Below the pieces are notes generated by a model. It was not told the origin of the DNA. It was given only the letters and a program-made list of their open reading frames with translations, and ran no database searches. 64,000 nucleotides of DNA from Lachnospiraceae bacterium A4 (GTDB taxonomy: Bacteria > Bacillota > Clostridia > Lachnospirales > Lachnospiraceae): assembly GCA_000403215.2 (NCBI GenBank), contig KE159532.1, forward strand, positions 34,625 through 98,624, read 5' to 3'. The position numbers and the translations under genes are program-made. Every line of letters starts with the position of its first letter. Positions within the stretch are counted from its first letter, which is position 1. This document shows, one piece after another, positions 18,330 through 25,931 of this stretch.

Positions 18330-19118
18330 ATGTGTACGGGGATAGAATACTATGTGTTAATCTGCGAGGACAGCATGGAAGGAATCCTCACAGGGGTCTA
18401 TGAGGCATACCAGATAAAAAAAGACAAGGGCATAGAAAGCCATGACAGTATCCGCCTTGCGGTAAAAGAGCCGGCTACGCAGTGTTTTTTTACGCAGTAT
18501 GAGCATATACAGACAGACCATGAGAAGGCTGCAAAAGTGACAGACACCATCGCAAGGCAGCTTGGAGACGAGACATGGTACAGAATCAGTATGGCGATGG
18601 TGTCTGATTTTGAGGATAAGGCAGATGCGGTGTATCATACGATTGTTCTTGGGCTGAAGCTGCACGACAAACGGATCACAGACCGCTTGCAGGAGGATTG
18701 TGTGCAGCGCACGTTCAAGTGCGCGCGGGCATCTGAAAATGAGCTGTGCCATCTGAAACAGTTTTCGCGCTTTGCTGAGCTGCAAAATGGTATGCTGTAT
18801 GCCAAAATCAACGCGAAGCATCATGTACTGCCGTTTCTGATGCCGCACTTTGCCGACCGCCTGCCCGCAGATAATTTTGTAATCTATGATGAGAACACGC
18901 AGACCTTCGGGCTTCACGCCAGCTATAAAAAGTGGTATCTCATGCAGGGTGCTGCGTTTGACGAGGACCGCATTGTGTATTCCGAAGTCGAGGCGGTATA
19001 CCAAGAGCTGTTCAAGCGTTTTTGTGACAGCATTGCCATCGAGTCGCGCATCAATCCCAAGTTGCAGATGAATATGCTGCCACTGCGTTTCAGACCGAAT
19101 ATGACGGAGTTTCAATAG
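18330..19118 (+). CDS. DUF4130-type DNA metabolism protein, partner of radical SAM
   Basis: A 262-aa member of the DUF4130 family, annotated elsewhere as a probable DNA metabolism protein linked to the preceding radical-SAM enzyme. Diagnostic parts are the opening YYVLICEDSMEGILTGVYEA, the middle CHLKQFSRFAELQNGMLYAKI, and the ending LQMNMLPLRFRPNMTEF, which is nearly invariant in the family. In some species this domain is fused to a uracil-DNA-glycosylase domain; here the protein ends after DUF4130 with no glycosylase domain. Start ATG at 18330 with GGGGGAG eight bases upstream. It converges on the LacI gene with 11 bases between the stops and no visible terminator. Confidence 0.85.
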   Translation: MCTGIEYYVLICEDSMEGILTGVYEAYQIKKDKGIESHDSIRLAVKEPATQCFFTQYEHIQTDHEKAAKVTDTIARQLGDETWYRISMAMVSDFEDKADAVYHTIVLGLKLHDKRITDRLQEDCVQRTFKCARASENELCHLKQFSRFAELQNGMLYAKINAKHHVLPFLMPHFADRLPADNFVIYDENTQTFGLHASYKKWYLMQGAAFDEDRIVYSEVEAVYQELFKRFCDSIAIESRINPKLQMNMLPLRFRPNMTEFQ

Positions 19119-19129
19119 CATGACAAGTC

Positions 19130-20152
19130 TTAAATATTCTCCAAGATCCGAATATCTACCGCGGTATAATGATACTCTTTGTCAGGGAGTTCGCCGGAGG
19201 TAAGATAGTGAAAGAGCAGGTCAAGCGGTTTTTTGCCTTGGGTGCGCGGCTGCTGGCAGATGACGGCAGAGAGCACGCCGTCCCGCAGGAACTGTTCTGT
19301 CGTGTCTGCTTTGTCGAAGGCGATCACGCACAGTTTTCCGGCGAGCCCGAGCGCCGTTATGGCACGGCACCCGCCGTAGACGCCGCCGGCAGCAAAAAAC
19401 AGCGCATTGGTCTTAGGATATTCTTTTAACAGTCGCAGGGTCTGTTCATAACTTTCAATCTCATCGTCCTGTGTCTCTGCAATGGACACGATCTGCATAT
19501 GCGCCTGACAGGGAGTCAGCGCTTCCATAAATCCCGCGATACGTTCTGTATGGCAGAGAATTTCTGATGAACCAGTGATAATGCCAATCTGAACATCGCC
19601 GTGCGTCATCAGCCGCAGCAGTCCGGCGGCAGTCCTGCCGCTCTTGGTATAATTGCTGCCGACATAGGCGATGCGGGTGGAGTTTTCAATGTCTGTATTG
19701 AAGGTCACGACAGGGATTCCCTGTTTGGACAGTTCATTGATGCGCGTGCGGATGCGCTCGTCGTTCTGCGGCGCGATGGCAATGCCGTTTACTTCTTGGG
19801 CGAGCAGTTCATCTATGGCGCTTAGCTGGGCATCGACATTGATTGGAATTTGTTTCACGAGAACAGCACAATTGTATCCGGCTAAGTCGTCTGCCTTTTC
19901 ATAGATGCCTTTTAACACGTCAGCAAAAAAGGGGTTGTCCGTGGAAAAAAGGACTACGCCTAGTTTTAGTTTCTTTTTTTGAGCGGCAAGCGCCAGCCCG
20001 GCTTTGTTTGGCTTGTAGTCGAGCGCCTTTGCGATTTCGTTAATTTTTTCGGCAGTAGCAGGATTGACAGAACCCCGGTTGTTGAGAACCCGGTCTACGG
20101 TTCCGCGGGAAACCCCGGCAAGTGCGGCAATATCTTTGATGGTTGTTGCCAT
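19130..20152 (-). CDS. LacI-family transcriptional regulator
   Basis: A 340-aa repressor: N-terminal helix-turn-helix at about 4-23 (IKDIAALAGVSRGTVDRVL) with hinge helix KAGLALAAQK, then a periplasmic-binding-protein-like sugar-sensing domain (KLGVVLFSTDNPFFADVLKG onward). The frame runs open to 20275, but GGAGG reads into the ATG at 20150-20152, directly before the family-typical ATTIKDIA start. Its -35/-10 boxes lie at 20188-20216, and palindromes TGCACGTGCA lie upstream of the promoter. It is divergent from the FucI/AraA-like isomerase, so control of that gene and of itself is likely. The inducer is unknown; L-arabinose, L-fucose or a related sugar would fit the context. Confidence 0.9.
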   Translation of the reverse strand: MATTIKDIAALAGVSRGTVDRVLNNRGSVNPATAEKINEIAKALDYKPNKAGLALAAQKKKLKLGVVLFSTDNPFFADVLKGIYEKADDLAGYNCAVLVKQIPINVDAQLSAIDELLAQEVNGIAIAPQNDERIRTRINELSKQGIPVVTFNTDIENSTRIAYVGSNYTKSGRTAAGLLRLMTHGDVQIGIITGSSEILCHTERIAGFMEALTPCQAHMQIVSIAETQDDEIESYEQTLRLLKEYPKTNALFFAAGGVYGGCRAITALGLAGKLCVIAFDKADTTEQFLRDGVLSAVICQQPRTQGKKPLDLLFHYLTSGELPDKEYHYTAVDIRILENI

Positions 20153-20187
20153 AGCATCCTCCAGTGTTAGCGTGTTGAATTGATACC

Positions 20188-20216
20188 AGTATATCGTTTC
20201 CATGCCGAAAAAGCAA
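20188..20216 (-). promoter_or_regulatory. Promoter of LacI-family gene
   Basis: Reading the minus strand, TTGCTT (20211-20216) and TATACT (20188-20193) are 17 bases apart, 36 bases before the start codon. An operator palindrome lies 9 bases upstream of the -35. Confidence 0.75.
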
Positions 20217-20224
20217 GTACATAG

Positions 20225-20236
20225 TTGCACGTGCAC
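20225..20236. promoter_or_regulatory. Candidate LacI operator 1
   Basis: The perfect palindrome TGCACGTGCA (20226-20235), within GTTGCACGTGCAC, lies just upstream of the repressor promoter. It is identical in its 13-base core to operator 2. Confidence 0.65.
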
Positions 20237-20290
20237 AAGAAATCTGTGTTCTCTTTTTTTTAGATATAAGCGCAAAGATTGAAGTATAAT

Positions 20291-20303
20291 GTTGCACGTG
20301 CAC
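20291..20303. promoter_or_regulatory. Candidate LacI operator 2
   Basis: GTTGCACGTGCAC repeats operator 1; the centres are 67 bases apart. A TATAAT hexamer (20285-20290) lies just before it without a good -35. Two equal sites in phase could support looping. Confidence 0.65.
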
Positions 20304-20438
20304 GAAAATCAAAGCTGTTTCATGTTAAGCCGCTGAAATTTTAGTGTGGGACGCCGGGAAGGCGCTGTGAATTATTACCAGAATAAATCTTGATATTTGT
20401 TGTATTTTGACGAAATTTAAATATCTTCAAAGATTTGC

Positions 20439-20467
20439 TTGATTTTTAGAGTGACTCCTACTATCAT
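20439..20467 (+). promoter_or_regulatory. Promoter of isomerase gene
   Basis: TTGATT at 20439-20444, 17-base spacer, TATCAT at 20462-20467. It implies a start of transcription near 20474 and a leader of about 170 bases. Confidence 0.6.
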
Positions 20468-20478
20468 GAAGATAGTTG

Positions 20479-20492
20479 TTGTGCGTGCACGA
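20479..20492. promoter_or_regulatory. Candidate LacI operator 3 (roadblock position)
   Basis: TTGTGCGTGCACGA differs from operator 2 (TTGCACGTGCACGA) at two bases. It sits about +5 to +18 of the predicted isomerase transcript, a classic repressing position. Confidence 0.55.
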
Positions 20493-20641
20493 GCACAGTC
20501 GCAGCGGATAACAGACTATTTTCAGAAGAATGCAAACTGGACAGAGTACTGTTCGATACAGAAACGCTGAGATGGTCAAAATTTAGCAGGACAGCGGGCA
20601 ATGGCGCTGGCTGCTGTATTATAATGAAGGAGGATTTCAAA

Positions 20642-22126
20642 ATGAACAATTTACCACAGGTAAAAGTAGGGATTGTGGCGGTGAGCCGTGACTGTTTTCC
20701 AGAGAGCTTGTCTGTAGACAGGAGAAAGGCACTGGTCAAGGCATATGCGGACAAATATGGTATGGACGGAATCTATGAGTGTCCGGTCTGCATTGTGGAG
20801 AGTGAAATACATATGGTACAGGCGCTCGAGGATATCAAGAAGGCAGGCTGTAATGCACTCTGCGTATATCTTGGAAACTTTGGGCCGGAGATCTCAGAGA
20901 CACTGCTCGCAAAGCATTTTGATGGTCCTGCAATGTTTATTGCGGCAGCGGAGGAGACACAGAACAATCTTGTCGGCGGACGCGGTGACGCATACTGCGG
21001 TATGTTAAATGCAAGCTATAATTTAAAACTGCGCAATATCAAGGCGTATATTCCTGAATATCCAGTTGGAACAGCAGAGGAATGCGCCGATATGCTCAAT
21101 GAGTTCCTGCCGATTGCAAGGGCAGTCATTGGACTTGCGGACTTAAAGATTATCTCTTTTGGCCCAAGACCCCTTAATTTCCTTGCGTGCAATGCGCCAA
21201 TCAAGCAGCTTTACAACATTGGCGTTGAGATTGAGGAGAACTCCGAGCTTGACCTCTTTGAAGCTTTCAAGAAGCATGAGGGAGATGAGAGAATCCCGGC
21301 AAAGGTGAAGGAGATGGAGGCAGAGCTTGGCGAGGGCAATATGAAGCCAGAAGTGCTTCCCAAACTGGCACAGTATGAGCTGACACTGCTCGACTGGGTT
21401 GAGGCGCACAGAGGCTACCGCAAATATGTTGCGATTGCCGGAAAATGCTGGCCGGCATTCCAGACACAGTTTGGCTTTGTGCCCTGCTATGTAAACAGCC
21501 GTCTGACTGGTATGGGGATTCCGGTATCCTGTGAGGTGGACATTTATGGCTGTCTGAGTGAGTTTATCGGCACATGCGTGAGTCAGGACGCCGTGACGCT
21601 GCTTGACATCAACAATACTGTACCGGCAGATATGTACAGCGAGTCCATTAAGGACAAGTTCAGCTATACGCACAATGATACATTCATGGGCTTCCACTGC
21701 GGCAATACAAACACCAAGAAGCTCAGCTTTTGCAGCATGAAGTATCAGATGATTATGGCAAGAACACTCCCGGAGGAGGTTACGCAGGGAACGCTCGAGG
21801 GCGACATCATTCCGGGCGATATCACATTTTACCGCTTACAGTCCACAGCAGACTGCAAGCTGCGCGCATACATTGCGCAGGGCGAGGTGCTTCCTGTGGC
21901 GACAAAGTCTTTCGGAAGTATCGGTGTGTTTGCAATCCCTGAGATGCAGCGTTTTTACCGTCATGTATTGATTGAGAAGAATTATCCGCACCATGGAGCG
22001 GTTGCGTTTGGACACTTTGGAAAAGCATTGTTTGAGGTATTTAAATATATCGGTGTGCCTGTTGAGGACTTAAACTACAATCAGCCAAAGTCCCTGCCAT
22101 ATCCGACAGAGAATCCGTTTGCGTAA
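20642..22126 (+). CDS. L-fucose/L-arabinose isomerase family protein
   Basis: A 494-aa cytoplasmic aldose-ketose isomerase of the FucI/AraA superfamily. The C-terminal half has the expected metal-ligand acidic residues in SCEVDIYGCLSEF and LLDINNTVPADM, and the HCGNTN segment. AAGGAGG at 20627 makes ATG 20642 the start; the ATG at 20624 is part of the ribosome-binding site. It is shorter than E. coli FucI (591 aa) and close to AraA in length (500 aa). The sugar cannot be read from sequence. Its place upstream of an arabinoxylan locus favours L-arabinose or a related pentose, but L-fucose remains possible. It is monocistronic, with LacI-type operators upstream and a terminator downstream. Confidence 0.8.
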   Translation: MNNLPQVKVGIVAVSRDCFPESLSVDRRKALVKAYADKYGMDGIYECPVCIVESEIHMVQALEDIKKAGCNALCVYLGNFGPEISETLLAKHFDGPAMFIAAAEETQNNLVGGRGDAYCGMLNASYNLKLRNIKAYIPEYPVGTAEECADMLNEFLPIARAVIGLADLKIISFGPRPLNFLACNAPIKQLYNIGVEIEENSELDLFEAFKKHEGDERIPAKVKEMEAELGEGNMKPEVLPKLAQYELTLLDWVEAHRGYRKYVAIAGKCWPAFQTQFGFVPCYVNSRLTGMGIPVSCEVDIYGCLSEFIGTCVSQDAVTLLDINNTVPADMYSESIKDKFSYTHNDTFMGFHCGNTNTKKLSFCSMKYQMIMARTLPEEVTQGTLEGDIIPGDITFYRLQSTADCKLRAYIAQGEVLPVATKSFGSIGVFAIPEMQRFYRHVLIEKNYPHHGAVAFGHFGKALFEVFKYIGVPVEDLNYNQPKSLPYPTENPFA

Positions 22127-22139
22127 TCTGCGGTCACAA

Positions 22140-22153
22140 CAGCGTGCACGCTG
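22140..22153. promoter_or_regulatory. 14-bp perfect palindrome, possible fourth LacI site
   Basis: CAGCGTGCACGCTG lies 13 bases after the isomerase stop. It shares GCGTGCACG with operator 3, so it may be a further repressor site; as RNA it would be only a short hairpin. Confidence 0.4.
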
Positions 22154-22204
22154 GGCAAGAGACAATACAGAATGAAACAATAACATAGAATGAAGGACAA
22201 GAGG

Positions 22205-22245
22205 AACAAGGGTGGATGATGCATGTGAAGTTCACCCTTGTTTTT
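22205..22245 (+). terminator. Terminator after isomerase gene
   Basis: AACAAGGGTG (22205-22214) pairs with CACCCTTGTT (22233-22242), followed by TTT. The loop is 18 bases. Confidence 0.8.
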
Positions 22246-22271
22246 GTCTGTTCGCAGGTGGTTTTCTGCAC

Positions 22272-22300
22272 TTGTTAAATCCTGCCGGTTCACATATAAT
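22272..22300 (+). promoter_or_regulatory. Promoter of YesM/YesN-type two-component operon
   Basis: TTGTTA at 22272-22277, 17-base spacer, consensus TATAAT at 22295-22300, about 90 bases before the kinase start. Confidence 0.8.
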
Positions 22301-22391
22301 AATAGATAGCAAAGAAGCGTGGTAAAATATATGTGGATAAGACAAAGCTGATTGCAGTAAAACAGCACACCAAATAGGAGTTGAAAGTACA

Positions 22392-24182
22392 TTGACGAAA
22401 CAGACAAGCAAGGATAAACTATATCAATATATGAACCATATGAAGCTCAGCCGGAAGCTGACGCTGTTGTATGTGTTCTGCGTGCTGCTGCCGCTGGTGG
22501 TAACAGACAGCATTCTGCTGTATATTGTGCTGAACAATGAGAGTGTGAAGCAAAAGCACGCGATGGAAAATGAGGCGAGAGCGATACAGTACAGCTTGAC
22601 AAATGACATTGACTATGCCGCGGCAGTGGCAAAACAGATTTATATGAATGAGTATATTGAGAACTATCTAAACCGCGCGTATGTCGATGCACTTGCGTAT
22701 GTTGTGTCTTATCAGGAGTTTGTCAAGACCACGCTCTTTAAGGGTGGGGCGGGCATGGACAACACGATTATCACAATGTACGCAGACAATGCAACGATCG
22801 TGAACGGGGGAGAATTTTCACAGCTCTCGGCGATCGAGGATACCGGCTGGTACCGCAGCTTTGAGGCGTCCGGACAGGACACTATGTTAGCATTTTATTA
22901 TGATGATGAGAGACTGCCCGCAGTCAGTGCCAAGCGCAAAGTCTTATTTATGAAGAAACTGGATTTTTTTACAGGAAACAGATGCGAGAAATTTTTAAAA
23001 ATCGAGCTGGATTACAGCAATATGGTGCGGGGGCTTGTCAAACTGGGATACGAGTTTCCAGTGTATATCTGTCAGGGGGACACGGTACTGCTGGCAAACG
23101 ACGGTCATAGCAGCATCAACCAGCGCTTTGAAGCATTCACACTCAAAAAAAAGGCTGGCGTGTGCAAGGAGATCAGTCTGTATGGCTGCGATATGCAGAT
23201 TTATATTTTAGAGCCGGAGACGAATATTCTAAAAACAATATGGGAAAATCTGCCGCTGATAGCGCTGCTTATTTTTTCCAACGCGATTCTTCCGTGGCTG
23301 CTGATGAAAGAACTGAACCGTTCTCTCACCATGAGAATCGAGCAGCTCAGCCAAGTGTTTGACAAGGTGGAGGATGAGGAGCTCAGCCAGATTGACACAA
23401 TCAGCGGCAGTGATGAGATTGGCAGGCTGATGGAAAACTATAACAGAATGGCGGCGAGGACAAACGAGCTGATTCAGACAGTCTACAAGGACCGTATCCG
23501 AGAGCAGGAGATGGATATCGCAAGACAGAATGCAGAGCTTCTGGCACTTCATAGCCAGATTAATCCCCATTTTCTGTTTAATGCGCTGGAAAGTATACGA
23601 ATGCACTGTATACTCAGGAATGAGCATGAGATCGCACAGATGGTAGAAAAACTTGCCATCATGGAGCGGCAGAATGTCGATTGGGCGACGGATACGGTGG
23701 AGATTGGCAAGGAGATGGAGTTTGTGGAGGCGTATCTGGGGCTGCAAAAATACCGTTTTGGGGACAGGCTGTCGTATGAGCTTGAGGTGGAGGCGTCCTG
23801 TGAAAGCATCAATATTCCCAAACTCACCGTGGTCACGTTTGTGGAGAATGCCTGTATCCATGGCATTGAGAGCAAGACGACACAGGGGTGGATATTCGTC
23901 CGTATCTACAAAGAAAAAACAGCGCCGTTAGACGGTGGCGTGTGTGAGGAATTGTGCATCGAAGTGGAGGATACGGGCAGCGGCATGGAGAAGGAAGAGC
24001 AGCAGCGGCTCTTGGAGACAATGCAGAATGCAAAGATTGAACGGCTCAAGGAAAAGGGCAGAGTCGGCATGTTAAATGCCTGTCTGCGGCTGAAAATGGT
24101 GACAGACAATCAGGTAAAGTTTGCGCTGGACAGTGAGAAGGGAATCGGTACGATGGTACAAATCCGGATTCCGATGAAGTAA
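22392..24182 (+). CDS. Sensor histidine kinase, YesM type
   Basis: A 596-aa membrane kinase thought to sense saccharides outside the cell. Order: transmembrane helix at about 21-46, extracellular sensor at about 47-280 (two-lobed Cache-like, tentative), second transmembrane helix at about 282-305, HAMP, then a His_kinase domain with LHSQINPHFLFNALESIR (candidate phosphorylated His393) and a GHKL ATPase domain (TFVENACIHGIE; EDTGSGM). The start is TTG at 22392 with AGGAG eleven bases upstream; ATG at 22431 is the alternative. It is paired with the AraC-type regulator 40 bases downstream and precedes the importer it probably controls. Confidence 0.9.
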   Translation: MTKQTSKDKLYQYMNHMKLSRKLTLLYVFCVLLPLVVTDSILLYIVLNNESVKQKHAMENEARAIQYSLTNDIDYAAAVAKQIYMNEYIENYLNRAYVDALAYVVSYQEFVKTTLFKGGAGMDNTIITMYADNATIVNGGEFSQLSAIEDTGWYRSFEASGQDTMLAFYYDDERLPAVSAKRKVLFMKKLDFFTGNRCEKFLKIELDYSNMVRGLVKLGYEFPVYICQGDTVLLANDGHSSINQRFEAFTLKKKAGVCKEISLYGCDMQIYILEPETNILKTIWENLPLIALLIFSNAILPWLLMKELNRSLTMRIEQLSQVFDKVEDEELSQIDTISGSDEIGRLMENYNRMAARTNELIQTVYKDRIREQEMDIARQNAELLALHSQINPHFLFNALESIRMHCILRNEHEIAQMVEKLAIMERQNVDWATDTVEIGKEMEFVEAYLGLQKYRFGDRLSYELEVEASCESINIPKLTVVTFVENACIHGIESKTTQGWIFVRIYKEKTAPLDGGVCEELCIEVEDTGSGMEKEEQQRLLETMQNAKIERLKEKGRVGMLNACLRLKMVTDNQVKFALDSEKGIGTMVQIRIPMK

Positions 24183-24222
24183 GAATGAAATCAAAAACAG
24201 TTTTGGAGGGAAGTGGTGAAGT

Positions 24223-25830
24223 ATGTTGAAAGTGTTACTTGTCGATGATGAACCGTTGATCGTGCAGGGATTGTCCCTGCTGTTAGACTGGGAGAAGGAG
24301 GGGTATGAGATTGCCGCGACGGCGCAGAATGGCAAAGAGGCGCTGTCTTATCTGCGGGAGAATAAAGTAGATTTGATCATTGCGGATATCAAGATGCCGG
24401 AGATGACCGGGTTGGAGCTTCTTGAAACCATACGCAGGGAGCAGGTTTCTGACGCGTACTTTGTCATACTCAGCGGCTACAGCGATTTTTCGTATGCACA
24501 GCAGGCGATACACTATGCCTGCATGGACTATGTGTTAAAGCCTGTGGAGAAGGAGGTGCTGACAGAGATTATCCGCAAGGCAGCAAATATGTCCGCGACG
24601 GAGATCCAGCGGCAGGAGGACAAGAATCAAATGGAGCAGGCATATATGGCAAGAAATGTTATTGCATTATTATTGGGGAAATACGATGCCATTAATCTAA
24701 AGTATGTCATGGACCATATGCATCTTTCTGACGGCGTCCGGTATATTGACATACAACTCATGAATGCCGCAGATCCCGAGGACTTGGAGGACTTGGAGAT
24801 GCGCTCGTGGCAAAGGAAGCTCTACCAGAATTGCAGCGAGTATCTCAAGGAGGACGAGGCACACTGCATACTCGATGTGTCCTCGGAGGAAAATATATAT
24901 GATGTCGGGTTCATCTACTGTGACTATATGGCGGCAAAAAATGACTGTTCTGAGAAGGAGTATCTGGAAAAGCTGCTGAGTTATCTCAATGTGGCATTAA
25001 AGCAAAAGCTGGTGATGATGGTGGGGAAGAAGGTTGCGGATATTGCTTCGATATCGAAGTCTTATGGTACGGCGTGTATGTTAAACTCCCTACAGGCATT
25101 TCATGACAGGAAGGAAATCTATTTCTATGAGGAGGAAATACAGGTAAATCATGATGGAATCCTGCTGTGCAAGACAGAACTTGACAATCTGATTTCTGTA
25201 ATCGAACAGAATGACAAGCTGCGCATCCATGAGGCTGTGGATAAGCTCTATGAGGAGCTGCGCCGGATGGGGGCGATGGGAGAGATGATCAATCTGAATA
25301 TCAACTATCTGCTGTTCCAGTTGATTCATGTCGCCACCAAACAGGATGACTGCGTAAATCAGGAGGAAATTCTTCATCTGATCAGTGAGAGTGCCTTCGA
25401 GGACGGCGCGATGCGCGGGAGCAAGATTCATCTGGCAAGATTTGCATGTGAGTATGCGGAGTATCTGGCGCAGCTTCGCAAAAATGTGTCGCGCGGCGTG
25501 CTGGCAATGATTGAGCAGGAGGTGAAAGCGCGTTTTGCGGAGAATCTCACGCTGCGGGATTTAGGGCAGAAGTACTTTATCAACAATGCCTATCTCGGTC
25601 AGGTATTTCGGAAAAAATACAATCAGTCGTTTAAGGATTATCTGAACAATTACCGCATCGAGCAGGCGGCGCAGATGCTTCTTCGGACGGACGACAAGAT
25701 CTATAAGATTGCGGAGGACGTAGGCTACAAGAATACCGACTATTTTATAAACAAATTTATCGCTGCAAAAGGGTGCACGCCTTCCAAATTTAGGAAACAG
25801 TCTCTGAGCATTGCAAAAAGTATAGATTAA
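24223..25830 (+). CDS. AraC-type response regulator, YesN type
   Basis: A 535-aa regulator: receiver domain at about 1-120 with acidic VDDEP, phospho-acceptor Asp55 (IADIKMPEMTGLELL) and conserved Lys in DYVLKPV; a long middle region of unknown fold; and two AraC helix-turn-helix units at about 430-530 (LTLRDLGQKYFINNAYLGQVF and IYKIAEDVGYKNTDYFINKF). It receives phosphate from the upstream kinase and most likely activates the binding-protein/permease operon that follows. A terminator stem overlaps its last codons, separating it from that operon. Confidence 0.93.
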   Translation: MLKVLLVDDEPLIVQGLSLLLDWEKEGYEIAATAQNGKEALSYLRENKVDLIIADIKMPEMTGLELLETIRREQVSDAYFVILSGYSDFSYAQQAIHYACMDYVLKPVEKEVLTEIIRKAANMSATEIQRQEDKNQMEQAYMARNVIALLLGKYDAINLKYVMDHMHLSDGVRYIDIQLMNAADPEDLEDLEMRSWQRKLYQNCSEYLKEDEAHCILDVSSEENIYDVGFIYCDYMAAKNDCSEKEYLEKLLSYLNVALKQKLVMMVGKKVADIASISKSYGTACMLNSLQAFHDRKEIYFYEEEIQVNHDGILLCKTELDNLISVIEQNDKLRIHEAVDKLYEELRRMGAMGEMINLNINYLLFQLIHVATKQDDCVNQEEILHLISESAFEDGAMRGSKIHLARFACEYAEYLAQLRKNVSRGVLAMIEQEVKARFAENLTLRDLGQKYFINNAYLGQVFRKKYNQSFKDYLNNYRIEQAAQMLLRTDDKIYKIAEDVGYKNTDYFINKFIAAKGCTPSKFRKQSLSIAKSID

Positions 25831-25845
25831 ATTCTATACTTTTTT
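25815..25845 (+). terminator. Terminator overlapping the 3' end of the response regulator
   Basis: AAAAAGTATAGA (25815-25826) pairs with TCTATACTTTTT (25833-25844) around a 6-base loop that holds part of the stop codon. It is AT-rich but perfect, with a T tail. Confidence 0.7.
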
Positions 25846-25931
25846 ATGTTATTAACTATTCTTTATCGGGTTTTTTTAGTCGCAAAATAAAGTAGAATTG
25901 ACTTATCCAATAACGAAAGGGAGGCATTCAT

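Larger units (their letters stand above)
20153..20641. other. 489-bp divergent regulatory region between repressor and isomerase
   Basis: This gap holds no credible gene. It contains the LacI promoter on the minus strand, two perfect and one imperfect GTGCAC-centred operators, and a plus-strand promoter at 20439-20467 for the isomerase. Bases 20304-20430 show nothing further except a short CGCC/GGCG hairpin at about 20355. Confidence 0.7.

Noticed and set aside
20617..20625. TATTATAAT just before the isomerase as its promoter
   Set aside because: It overlaps the ribosome-binding site, leaving no room for a leader; the promoter at 20439-20467 fits better.
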